Source of the DNA: Polytrichum commune
Taxonomy: Eukaryota > Streptophyta > Polytrichopsida > Polytrichales > Polytrichaceae
Assembly: GCA_950295325.1 (NCBI GenBank)
Contig: OX485807.1
Span: 42,624,440 to 42,688,439 of the forward strand
Length of the DNA stretch: 64,000 bases
Direction of reading: 5' to 3'
The stretch's first letter is position 1. Every line of letters starts with the position of its first letter. Below, piece by piece: positions 13,332-24,389 of this stretch. A program made the translations under genes and the position numbers. The notes under the pieces were generated by a model. That model was given only the letters and a program-made list of their open reading frames with translations, had not been told where the DNA came from and made no database searches.

Positions 13332-13854
13332 CAGTAATCTCTCGTTTAAGTACGCATCCGTTTAAGTACGCATCCGTTTAAGTACGCATCCCGGCTAAGT
13401 GCGCAATTCTTTTGACTAAAATCAGGGTTTGTACTTTATTGTTTGAACATGTCATGTAGAGTCATTTGCCGCGAATGCATGATATTTTTACGCTTGACAT
13501 TCAATGGCGGTTTGTTAAACGTTTTGTTGAAACGTCTCAAAACGATCTTTGCAATTCATCATACATCTGTTCAGTTTCCGTTTGAACATCGGAGCAAAGC
13601 AATTGGTCATCGATGTCAAGGACAGTTTTGGGTAGAGCTTCAATGCCTTTGAAGTCGGTAGCACTTTCATATTCAACAATGATTTCACATCGTTGGGCTT
13701 CGGTCAAGTGGATTGCCTTAGGTTTCATCCGTTTCCCGTTGCAATTCATCGAATCAAAGGGTCTAGAAAACGATGTGAGTAAAATACACACCTACCAACT
13801 AAGTGCGCACCAACGGCTCCACTTCAAAGTGCATACTCAAGCAGGAGATTACTG
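13332..13854 (-). mobile_element. pogo/Tigger-like element with HTH fragment, copy 1
   Basis: 523 bp bounded by CAGTAATCTC and GAGATTACTG inverted termini, with TA on each side (13330-13331 and 13855-13856). The left end carries the subterminal phrase TTTAAGTACGCATCCG in tandem. The minus strand encodes MNCNGKRMKPKAIHLTEAQ and RCEII, the start of a CENP-B/pogo-type helix-turn-helix, which then jumps to a tail with DIDDQLLCS because the middle is deleted relative to copy 2. Known: CAGT ends plus TA duplication are typical of pogo/Tigger transposons. Non-autonomous. Confidence 0.85.
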
Positions 13855-14061
13855 TAAGTAGATGTGTAAAGTGAGACATGTGCTATTGGTAGACATAAGC
13901 ACAACATCAAATTATTAGTGCCACACACCAATACAAGTTTAGAACAAGAGGTTAATCGATAACACAAGCTCGAGTGACCGATTGAAAATGGAAGAAACTC
14001 AATCGTAACTAGTTGCTCAGAATCCTCTGGAGATCCTATTTTCTCATGACTGATCCAACAA

Positions 14062-14690
14062 ACAGGGAGGACCGATGGCTAGTTACAGATGAGTCGGTTG
14101 CTTTTGAGAAAATTAATAACCAGTTGAGATTCAAGACTTCGGGAAAATTGCCCATCATTTTAGAGGTATTTAGAGAATTTACCTCAAAACAACAAAGAAA
14201 AACCGGACGATGTTAACATGTAAGGTCGAGGCATCCATGGTCAGCTAGGTCCATTTAACCACTCATTTGGTCATACAATGCCGACATAGATGAGATCTAT
14301 ATTTTTGAGGTGAACAAAGTTAAGGTTTGTGTGTTTGTGACTTGTGATTGATTACCGGTTTGGACAATTGTTGTAGTCAAGGAGTAGCATTGAGGTGAAC
14401 AATTATGGCTCAAACTATGTGGAATCCTAAAATCTACGCTCCGGAATTTGTACCAATTTCCATATTCATGATTTTTTTTTTAAAAAATTTAAAGTGATTG
14501 CATTCTTCTCAGAATTTGTTTCTCTTCACATGAAAAACAATTCCGCGCTCCTCCTAAACAGATGCAAACTCTCTTATATTATCGGTTACAGATGCCTCAA
14601 CCTTAATCGCTTGGACTTGGAAACACTAGGATCTTGACTGATTATGCCCAAGAATCTCCCGGGACACTGGACTGATCCGATTGAATGCAC
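14062..14690. mobile_element. ACCGGTT-family element, copy 3, split by a MITE
   Basis: 14062-14222 and 14604-14690 together give the left arm of the family (CTAGTTACAGATGA ... AACATGTA | ATCGCTTGGACTTGG). The element is interrupted by the TA-flanked MITE at 14223-14603. The right arm is missing. Confidence 0.7.
14223..14603. mobile_element. TA-flanked MITE (AGGTCGAGGCAT), copy 2
   Basis: 381 bp homologous to 7157-7558, with the same termini. Because it lies inside a known repeat, the target can be read: the host phrase AACATGTAACCGGTTGG is split as AACATGTA...TAATCGCTTGG, proving a TA target duplication. Confidence 0.85.
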
Positions 14691-17600
14691 CGCTTCACTG
14701 GATAATGTAAGGAAAGAAAGTTAACAAATCAAACTTCTCCAGCCCATGTGGGCTACTTTACACACCTGATACCACAGCCATAAGGTATTCTGAGAGACCG
14801 GAACGCCCTTTTGAGTGCCACTTGTTGAACTTAAGCTTATAGTTGTGGTACTGCAAGCTCAAAATCCTCTCTTCACTTACTTTATGCGGCAGCTCTGGTG
14901 CTGATGAGGCGAGGTGTGGTACAGCATGGGAGTAGGAAATGTGTGTGGAAAATGCAAGATCCTCCAAAATATTGCTCAAAAATCTCGCATACAACAACAA
15001 TGAGCGTACTAAGCGAGCGAGTGGTCGAGCAAGTGACATGTGGCAATCACCCATTGATCTCTACCTGCATACAAACCCATTCATCTATCTAACAACATCG
15101 GGTGCATAGTTGTCACGTGCACGTGTCAAGCTAAAAGATTGGTAAGACATGTCATGGAGGTGGGGTGGATCGCAAATGTAAAATATGATAAAACCAAACA
15201 ACACACTTTATGCCCCTTTCCCACATGACTTTAGCTTAGTCTAAAAGTTCGTTCTAAAGAACACAACCTTCATACTATCGTCTTTATCTAATCCCAAGCC
15301 CAGTTGGCAAAGGATGTGGCATGGTTTAAAAGCGGAGGTTTTAAGCCTCAAGCACCAACCCTCCCATCGGTACCTAGACATGAGACAACACTGTATGACT
15401 TTTAAAAGTGTCGCCTCCCGCCTTTGTGGTTGGTTGCTTTTAGTCTTAGCTATGAGGGCACAAGGAGCTCCATTATCAAAAACCGATGGTAAGATGGATG
15501 AGTGGTAAGATATTTGGGGATGGGACAAAATCTATCCAACATGTCATTCCTTGGTAGATAAAACAATGAACATGTGTGAAAGCTACTTAACTAAAACCTA
15601 CTCGAAAATCTCCGGAGCAAGTTCTTTTAGGTGCATTGGGATAGCCAGATGCCTCTGCTATAACCGAGAGAGCTTTACTGGGTCTTTAGGAAAGACTTTG
15701 GTTATTTGGTAAAGCCATGTGAGGATGGGCCTTTCGCTTGCAATCTTGTCAAGTTGTTATTCATATGCACATGTGTCATGTGCTAGTACAAGTCACGCAT
15801 ACATGACAAACTACACTAAACAGTCCTATCAGTGTTGATGGAAAACTAATGCGGAAATGATTAATGCATGCCACATAATTGTCTAGTCATGATGGACATA
15901 ACATGAGCCCAAGATCCTCGCCTTCCACTAATTCCCCCTAGAGACTTTTGACGAACACCTTACTTGAAGTAAAATAGTCACCTTACATCATAAGTAGCAT
16001 AAAATAAAAAATAGTCGGCTACATCGATTGCCCAGAAAAACAATCAATGTAGCCCACACTAATTTCAAACTAGAGGTTTGACGTGGGTTGAAGGTTAATG
16101 TGGCGTAAGAGAATTATTGTGGCCCCCACTAATAGACGTATTTTGGGACCTATTTAGTGTAGTGTCTAACATTTACGGAGCAACCCTTCCAAGGGTCTAT
16201 GAGGAGCGGATCCTTTTCGTGAAGAGATACACCTCAAGAATAATTAAAACGTGAAATAGTAGGGGAGGGGTTGTTGTCATGTGTGTTACAAAATTTGGAG
16301 TTTGCCTTAGTTCTCTCCAATACAATGATGAACCGAGTCACCAAAGATATGCCCTATCATATGTACATTTAAGCAACCTACGGCGAGGGTTAATGGACAA
16401 TGACACAGTCACCGTTCCAAAGTTCCAAAACAACCAACTGTCAACGGCAGCACATTGGGCAGACGGTTTGAAGATGATCATGGACATTAATCCATATGCA
16501 AGTGCAATGGGGCAAGATGACATGGGTCCAAGCTAGTCTATATATTAGAGCATGATGCTAGTGAGTCTCATGGTGGGCCTATCAACCTCGCAGTTTAGCT
16601 ACCAACATACTTACATAACCATCTTATTGGCATATACCTTCTGCAACTGCCTACATGTAGTTAACAACCTCCTAGCTAGCGACTTAGTCATCTAGCAAGC
16701 ACATATGCCTCAACACATGGGGACCTACTACCCACCGCCCAACGGGGAGGGGGAAGTCCCTAGCTCCTACCAAAAGGAGGCCATGCATGTAACTGGTAGA
16801 TGGGAGGGGGGGGAGTGTAACCATCATTCCACTAAAAAATGTGATGCGACAAAAGAAGTGTTCCCATTCAATGTCTAAAAGTAAAAATTATAAAATATTT
16901 GAAAATTTGAGGGTGTTGGAAGTTCATGTTGATATATATATAATTCATCAAATATGCACTTTACTTCATAGTTGCCTTGAAAATATCTCATTATCGTACG
17001 TGATTCATATTTATACAAGGGGGTTACCACTACCCCCAACCCCCAAAACCCCATGCTACACACCTATTCACCTACTTGGCATATGTGGACTCCCATGCAC
17101 ATACCACCCTAGGTAGTGTATTAACATATCAAGTTGTTGGTCATATACCTTTGGTACAATTGGCACCTTGGAATTCGTGCAATACTATGGTACTGGACTT
17201 TATGAATACCATCACCTTGCTCACATGTGTCTCACCTACCAAGACTTACTTGTTAAGGTAGAAGCCCCCAATCTATGTCATTGACCCAATTTCGACACTT
17301 ATTTTTGGTCCCTTTACAATCAACTATCATTCATTTAATTGGTTAGCACCCACATACATTTAATCTTGTTAAATTCATGATGTTCAAGAAAAGAGTGTCC
17401 GTGTTGCCTACAATCTAAATCCACTCAAGTTAGTATAGAGTTCAATCACTTTCATAGTTCAACTTCCTACTATTTAAGTTTAAATGGTTGTGGCCTCAAT
17501 TTATGGTGGCTTAAAAATCTATCATGTCATGTGGGCTAGTGCAAAGTGGGTGGTTGCTTTAACCAATTTGACTTGGAAAATCTCGACAACCTAACCTATG

Positions 17601-17756
17601 CTCACCCAAATTACGGTATGTATATCTCCATGATGAATACCAACAATATTAATATACTTATTCATTTCCATACATCTTCATCTCAAGCAATTGCATGCAT
17701 ACGTGAACTCAACACTATTATGGCTACAAGATTGGAAGATGCAAGTGATGATATTA
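14691..17756. other. Intergenic DNA with no recognised gene
   Basis: Several open frames below 140 codons occur on both strands, but none is recognisable. A 14-bp hairpin (GGCTACATCGATTG and its near complement) lies at about 16018-16056. G/C-rich runs occur at 16740-16815. The rest looks like old repeat-derived sequence. Confidence 0.4.
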
Positions 17757-18017
17757 AGTACAAACAAGAAAACGGTAGAACCGTGAGGCTCTGTCCTTTA
17801 CTATGCAAGACTACAATTGTAGTTGTCCACTTTGCTCATCCAAATCCATGGTTATTCACTATACCAAACCTTTCTTGGATTTTGGGCACTTTCTTCTCAA
17901 ATGCAGGTCAAGGATTGAAGCTACTCATTTATCACTCAAACTTTTCAAAATGAATAATCAAAAACTGCCGAAATAACTATAGTTAACTAGATTGCTTTCA
18001 ATACATTTTAGGGAGCA
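17757..18017. mobile_element. Left half of a small repeat (B), interrupted
   Basis: Matches 40077-40333 closely. It begins CAAGAAAACGGTAGAACCG and ends CATTTTAGGGAGCA. Its right half resumes at 27126. The open frame across it (17546-17953) is not gene-like. Confidence 0.8.
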
Positions 18018-18200
18018 ATTAGAGAGAGAGAGAGAGCTGACCAATCTTGTCCTGATTCGACTCTTGTTACAATAAGTTATGTTACGTATTGTAGAGTCAT
18101 GTAATGTTTTGACAACATACATCCCCGTATAAGCAGGGTCTCGATAATCTTAATGGTATATTCTTTATAAGTCTTTGTCCACATACCCTTGGTTAGGGAA

Positions 18201-19117
18201 TGTGTGAAGGGCCTGCCTCACCTGTGCCCATGCAACCAACCAACAAAAAATTGAGGATTAGTTACGTACACGAGGTAAATAACAGCATGACCCAATTGTT
18301 ATCCATGTCGCACACAACTATTCCATTTCAAATGCATCCAAGTATTTCAAGAAACCATACTCAATGTAAAAACAATAAATGAGTATACAAACCTGTTCTT
18401 TTGCTATGATTGTGTTACTCCAAGTGGAATCCTCCTCTTGGTAGTAAATCCTAGTTAACCTTACTCTAAGTGTGTCTCTGTTACCCTAACGTGTATACAC
18501 ACTGCTCGCCGCCCCTCTGAATGGTGAAAAAGAAGCTCATTTTAGGGTTAAGGGTTTATATTGGGGTACTTACCTGTGGTAAGTCCTCGTAACCCTATTT
18601 TTACCTTAGGTTACATACTTGGTTACCATCTGTTACTAAGGTAATCTCATTCATCCGTCGCCTCATTACTATCTTTACATGGTAAGCTTGAATTCTTTCC
18701 ATGTATGTTGATTTAGTAATTTTTTGTATAATGGTCATTTGTCTTGAAATGACAATTATTTTAAGGTGTATTAGTGTAAGGTTTGAAATATAAGCTTAAG
18801 TATAACATGGCATAAAACAAGAACAAGAGAGAGAGAGTTGGGCATTTCTTGAGTGAAGCTATGCTTACTTCCAAGCATATTTCTTTCTACAACATCCTCT
18901 TGTCAAGAGGCCATTCCATTCTTTCATATATCTATGTATCTATCCAAACCCGGGAGGGTGGGTGGGATCTTCCCTCCATATAAGTACATTGCATAGTTTA
19001 ACTTTCACACTTTGGAGCATTTTGACAAAACTTGCAATATGTGTAACTTTGGAGCATTCACATCTCTAAGGTTATCAAGTGTAAATCCTTTCCAAACCAA
19101 CTTGCAACCTAAGTCCA
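18201..19117. repeat. Left terminal direct repeat of the retroelement
   Basis: 917 bp beginning TGTGTGAAGG and ending CTAAGTCCA, hence TG...CA like an LTR. It aligns with 26213-27129 at a constant offset of 8012 with no difference that I could find by eye. It contains several CCCTAA/TTAGGG-type words (about 18484, 18541, 18590) and a short (AG)n run. Confidence 0.9.
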
Positions 19118-19284
19118 TCATATGCTAAATCAAGTTTAACATGACGTCCTAATATCCTCTTGAAGTCAATAACAAGGTATCATTGTAAAACATGCTTTCT
19201 AACTTGTAGAATGTTTTACTTCCTCTATACACACACTATTTCGTAACAAGATGGTATACAAAACCTAATATGGCCGTCAAGTTT

Positions 19285-19774
19285 GTGAAGGGTCTGCCTC
19301 ACCTGTGCCCATGCAACCAACCAACAAACAATTGAGGATTAGTTACGTACACGAGGTGAATAACAGCAGAACCCAATTGTTATCTATGTCACACAAATAC
19401 ATGAAGCATAACCATATATTTTGTATCCAACAATACTCACTATCTTCAATGAGTATCCTACATGTTCTTTGGCCATTTGAGAATTCACAGCTTGTAGTAA
19501 GGCACATTCACTTCCAACAAGCCCCCTCCTTGTTTACCCTAACCTCAAAAATTACCTAAGGTAAACTGCTTCCGCGGCTTACTCTTGGAAAGGAAGTACT
19601 CAAGTGGGCTTCCTCTTAATATATGGTTAGGTAAACAATTAGGACCGTAGATTTTCATTCTCAGATCTACGGTCGTTTTACCTTCATTTGGCTATTGTCT
19701 AGTACTGAGGTAAAACTTTTTAGGGTACATATTACTGAGTGGTATCAATTGGTTAAAATCTGGCCCAGAGCAAG

Positions 19775-19811
<37 letters not shown>

Positions 19812-19850
19812 CACCACCTGAATATCCCCTAGTAGTGCATATTAATATAT
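19285..19850. repeat. Diverged internal copy of the left part of the terminal repeat
   Basis: The first ~110 bp match the terminal repeat well (TGTGAAGGGTCTGCCTCACC onward). Similarity then fades but keeps order: ATGAGTATCCTACATGTTCT, a TACCCTAAC word, then an (AG)n run. It reaches the RT remnant. Confidence 0.7.
19776..19809 (+). repeat. (AG)n microsatellite
   Basis: About 17 uninterrupted AG units, at the position equivalent to the short AG run in the terminal repeats (18827-18838). Confidence 0.95.
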
Positions 19851-19948
19851 ATTGTAAGTGGATGTTGGTTATGCATCCACTTACGGTATGCATACCAGTC
19901 CTCTTACATATTCTCTCACTCACTCACTCTTATGATAATTGTGATACC

Positions 19949-22084
19949 TTATTGTATTAAACAATTACCAAAACTCCCATGGTGAAATACAATAGGTAGT
20001 GGGTTAGGTAACATACCTTGTAGTAGAAGCAGTAGGTCATCCTTATTAAACTTTAAGGCAGGGAAATGATTGTTGGTCAGAAACTTGATTACAAGTTGTT
20101 GTAGCTTGGTAGCTCGGAACCCATTGGAAGCAAGTGTGGTAAACAAGGCTTGGATTTCTTGCATGGCCACTAGTGGGTTGTTGGATAAGTAGAGAATAGG
20201 TATTGTTTGAGATATCACCACATTATATGCTTGCTTAACCGGTCTATTCGATTTGAACTTTATGAATTGTGAATACTTGAATGGTAGGTCGCGGCGTTTA
20301 TCAAATTTCTGCATCAGAAATTTACCGGATTGTTCCTCCGTGACACTAATCAAGACATTCGTGAAGTGTGCTTTGACTCCAAACTGTGGGGAAGATTCTG
20401 AAAACTGAGACACCTCAGTTTTAATTTCTATTATGTCCAATGGGTAGATCTAAAATGGGTTATCCATATTTCTAGGTTGTGAAGGGTCAAGGAATATATC
20501 AGCCTTGCCCACATTGAGCCAACATAGGTCATCAATGTATCTAAATGCATATTTGAATTTAGTCATAATATCATTTCGTCCCAATCTAGCCAATCTTTGA
20601 ACAAACTTGATCTCATATGATAGGAGATACAAGTTGCACCAAAGAGGTGAACATGAAAAACCCATGGGTATGCTGAGTATTTGTTTCCATACTCGGTCCC
20701 CTAGGCATACATAACAGTTTGTGATTAGCCATTTATGAATTTGCAAGGATTTAGAGATTGGTATAGGAAACCAATCACCATATTTAGGACATGTAGATGT
20801 TCATATAGTTTTAGTTGTGACTTCTTTGTCATTAATTCTAACCCAAAGGAGTTATTCCGATCTCGGGTGTTTACGTCTCATGTTAGTCATACCAAGATTA
20901 GTGATGAATACCACTGCATCATATAGGGTATCACTACCCGATATGAGAATGGATTCAAAACACCTTGTGATGTCAGCAACATATATGTTGTTGATCACAT
21001 CAGGGATATTGAGGGTAAAATCATTTATTGAATCAATAATCCAGTAAATTGATGTTTCCACACCCATAAAATTTTTATATCCTTTGATAGTGGTAGTTGC
21101 CCATACTTTTACCTCTTCAAGCAAAGTCATGGTTGATAGAGTGAGAAGAGTGACAATATTGACATAGATTGATCCGAAGGCATTACAAATCCATCTATAC
21201 TTATTTTTGTGAAATTTGTAGATTCTCATGATATAAGGTAGTTCAACCTTATTTATGGGTAATTCCGGTATAAGGTCAGTCAATTCCAATTTAACTTTGT
21301 TTGACAACTTCAATTGAGTCTCATGACTCATTATGTTGACAAGGTTCAAAGTCTGGACCATTAAGTCTAAGTAATGTTTGGTTTTGTATGTGAAAAACAC
21401 ATATGAAACAAGCGTTATTTATAGTTTTGTCAATGCTGGAAATAAACACATGTTTCAATAGCCATGCTAGTTCATTCTCAACAGCCTTATCAGAAAAAAT
21501 ATGCGGTTTGGAATACATGAATCCAAAAAGGTTTCCTTCATGGTTGATACCATTTGGTCCTTTGCTATTGTTCGAACAAGTTTGGAAGCACTCTCCACAT
21601 CGAGGCATCCTTTCACCTTAAGAAGTTGACAAACATGTACAAATATATTTACAACCATTTGGATAGCTTCTTGTATGTTAGTGTTTCTCAATGGTATATG
21701 GTTAAGCCCAAGGGTGATTGCCTCCCTAAGTCCATGATGATGGATTATTTTTGTATCCATGGTGCGTACATGCGCCTTTGGATCGTTATCATCCATGGTT
21801 TCGGGATCCACAAATTGTCTTAGTCTCTTGGAACTAGTACAAATGCAATCGTATGAGTTATCCATGAGTAGATCAACATTGAAATCCTTGAACACCAAAG
21901 CAAGTTTATAGCAAACTTTTGATACATTTGGTAAAAAGTTCCAAGTGAACATGATATTGAGCAGTAAAGGTATAAAATGTGGGATAGAAAAATGGGTGAG
22001 CACATCAGTGAATATCTTTTTCATATTCACCCATTCAAATGCCCTGCTACAGTAATTAACATGTATGATCCATGTCATATCCAT
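19949..22084 (-). pseudogene. Reverse transcriptase remnant
   Basis: Broken minus-strand frame. N-terminal part (22084-21467): a C-x-C block followed by HVRTMDTKII and GLREAI. A frame change follows near 21400-21480, where INNACFICVF continues the homology in another frame. Then comes LPYIMRIYKFHKNKYRWI and VADITRCFESI (RT palm, first Asp). Stops TAA at 20852-20854 and TGA at 20801-20803 interrupt it. Next are QILSIPMGFSCSPLW and NLYLLSYE, and the catalytic FRYIDD at about 20528-20545. A TAG at 20450-20452 precedes FDKRRDLPFKYSQF and a Leu-rich end. At least three stops of different types plus a frame shift mean it is not functional as it stands. Confidence 0.85.
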
Positions 22085-22370
22085 GCTTTTGTTACATGAT
22101 ATGTAATTCCTTCCAAGCGTGTTACGGCAAAGTGTGCGGCCATGATCTGCGAATTCAAAATCTTATGTTGAATTAACTGTTAGGGTTAGCCTAAGATCAG
22201 CTCTTACAACATTAAAACCCAACTAAATAGCTACATTAGTTGTCTGCCAAAAATAGAACCAGCTACGTAACCACATTAGCTGACTGCCAAAAATAAAACC
22301 CAGCTAAACTATCCCATTAGTTGTCTTCCCACAATAACACTCTGCCTCTCAGTGGCGAGTTTCCGTTACC

Positions 22371-23864
22371 CTATGTGGTATGCCCGCCACCGGAGGCTCG
22401 GTTGTCGCTAGGTAGAGTGTACGAGGTGGCCTCGCGATTTTGGTAGCAGCGTCCGCTGCTACGTCCTCGAAAGCCTCTACTGCCGCGGGGGATGTATCCT
22501 CGACCCCCCGAGGCTCTACCACGCCCACCTTGCCCATTGTGATCAGATGGCGGAGTATTGAGGTTAAGGCACTGTTTTTTGAAGGGAGAAGGTGCCTGAC
22601 TTGGAGAACCATGATGCATGAGTGAAAATTTCGGCCCTTTCAAGAGTCTTTCGATCTTGGTAGCCAGTGGTGCATCTTGCAAGTAAGGTAGCAATTTATG
22701 AGTTGGGTTCTCAGATAGTTGTGTAGCTGCAGTTACCATGTGTTCTCTTCCAATGTTGAACACGATTGCGGCCTTGACTGCAATCTTAGCTGCACTGCTC
22801 AACCAAAGCATAAAGGCGGCAAATCTGGTGTTGTTGTTGGGCTGATTTGGGAAAAACATCTCTAACTTATTGATCATTGCCTATATGGCATGATCAAACC
22901 AGATGATAGAACCCTTGCACCCCGTGATGGCCCTTGGATTACATAAGCATCTCATGTAAGGGCGTTGAACATTCCAAAGTTCGGCTAGGTGAGACTCCTT
23001 CCTGTTATATCTTGTGGGTAGATCTTGTTTTGTGTGTAACTTCACTTTTGTTGTTGTGCACTTGGAGTGCTCAAACATGTTGAGTGCAAATGCAAGTATT
23101 AGATCTACAGGGGCTCTCAACACTCCCACATTGTTGAGTGTTTGTTTTTTGCAATGTTTCATCTTCATTTCTGAAATCCCAGCCCATGTTCTCCACATGA
23201 GGATTGATATAGGTGCGAGAAAATTTGTGTTACCAATTGCCCACATCCTATGTTGGTGGTCCGCCACCATGAGTTCCACACATCTTGGTGGTTTGACCGG
23301 TACCAGGGGTCCTTTTGTGTTAACTAGAGTATGCTTGTCTTTTTCAGCTTGTGAGGCATTCAGAGTGTTTGTAAAGTCCTCAAGTGCCGACCTCTCGGTA
23401 GACGAAATCTTCAGTTTCGACAGCAGGGGGTGTGCAGGGATAGCATCGTCTGCAACAGTGTCCATTCCCGGCTTTGCGATAGATCGCGTGGAGGTGGACT
23501 CCAACATATCTGTATTCGCGAGCTTCAGGGCCTCCTCGTTCATCGAACATACACCCACCGACTTAGTGGTATCCTGCTCGTCTTGCAGTAACAGGTCACC
23601 AAGCTTGGTGTGGGCAGATTTGATATTGTGCATCGTTTTGTTTGGATCTGTAGTGGCAGTAACAAATAAAGAGGTCCACAGAGATAAATCCAGTGAGTCA
23701 ATGATATGCGGTTGGTGCACACCTTCATCATCGTAGTCTGCCAATGCCGCCGCATCACTTTCTTGAATGTATTTGTGTAGTTCAGGTAGATCGATTGCAG
23801 ACATCGTTGTTTGAACCGCCGGGATTGGTGCTGGTAGCGGTGGGCTGTACCCCATGGCTAACAA
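22371..23864 (-). pseudogene. Gag-like ORF with RGG-rich tail, one in-frame TAG
   Basis: 327 residues from 23864, a TAG at 22881-22883, then a further ~168 residues in the same frame to 22371. The first part is acidic with no recognised domain, then turns basic (CTTTKVKLHTKQ). After the stop comes a helical, hydrophobic segment (FMLWLSSAAKIAVKAAIVF) and an Arg/Gly-rich end (GQGGRGRASGGRGY, RGSRGFRGRSSGR) expected to bind RNA. It precedes the RT on the same strand, as gag/ORF1 does in retroelements. The single stop may be a mutation or a read-through codon. No CCHC zinc knuckle was seen. Confidence 0.7.
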
Positions 23865-23944
23865 TTCTCCACTCCAAGTTGGTCCCTTGTTGTTTTTCTG
23901 TAATGTTAGCCATTCACAGTGTATGCAAATTGAATTAAGAAGAA

Positions 23945-24285
23945 CGTGAAGGATTAGGTAGTGGGTTCCACGCCACTAAAGGATAATCCATAGAGAGCTG
24001 ACTTTTCAAAACAAAGTTTTGAACTTCCTCTTTTCAGAGGCCAAATCCTTCAAACTCTTCCTCATTGCAATACAAGGGTGGGTGGGTGGGATTGTCTACA
24101 AGACTCTTGCATAATCCTTCATATCTACCCATATTCTAACATAACTTTACTTTGCATAAGAGAGTTACACATAACTATGCATAATAGTATGTATGATATC
24201 ACATAAGTATGTTATGTATTGAACTAGAATGCCATGTATAACCACATCCTCTATCTCCATACTTTGCAAACCTAAGGTGTCCACT
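23945..24285. repeat. Diverged internal copy of the right part of the terminal repeat
   Basis: Ordered matches to 18885-19117: CCTCTTTTCAGAGGCCA against CCTCTTGTCAAGAGGCCA, GGGTGGGTGGG, CATATCTACCCAT, and TTGCAAACCTAAGGTGTCCA against TTGCAACCTAAGTCCA. Weaker than the left internal copy. Confidence 0.5.
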
Positions 24286-24389
24286 ACCATATGTGAAATT
24301 TCTGACTATCCCATGCTTTGGAGTTTAATCATTTACCTCCTTGCTCCAATACAAAGTACGCCTAACTAATCCACTATGTGTATGAGGTA

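Noticed and set aside
14758-15054. 98-codon minus-strand frame ending KWHSKGRSGLSEYLMAV
   Set aside because: The end looks somewhat protein-like, but I recognise no family, and there is no convincing splice or start context.
23014-23736. 240-codon plus-strand open frame
   Set aside because: It is the antisense of the gag-like ORF, which has the RGG-rich tail and lies in line with the RT; the plus frame has no recognisable features.
19949-23864. Stop-codon reassignment or suppression to explain in-frame TAGs
   Set aside because: The RT frame also has TAA and TGA stops and a frame shift, so decay is simpler; the host genes use normal stops.
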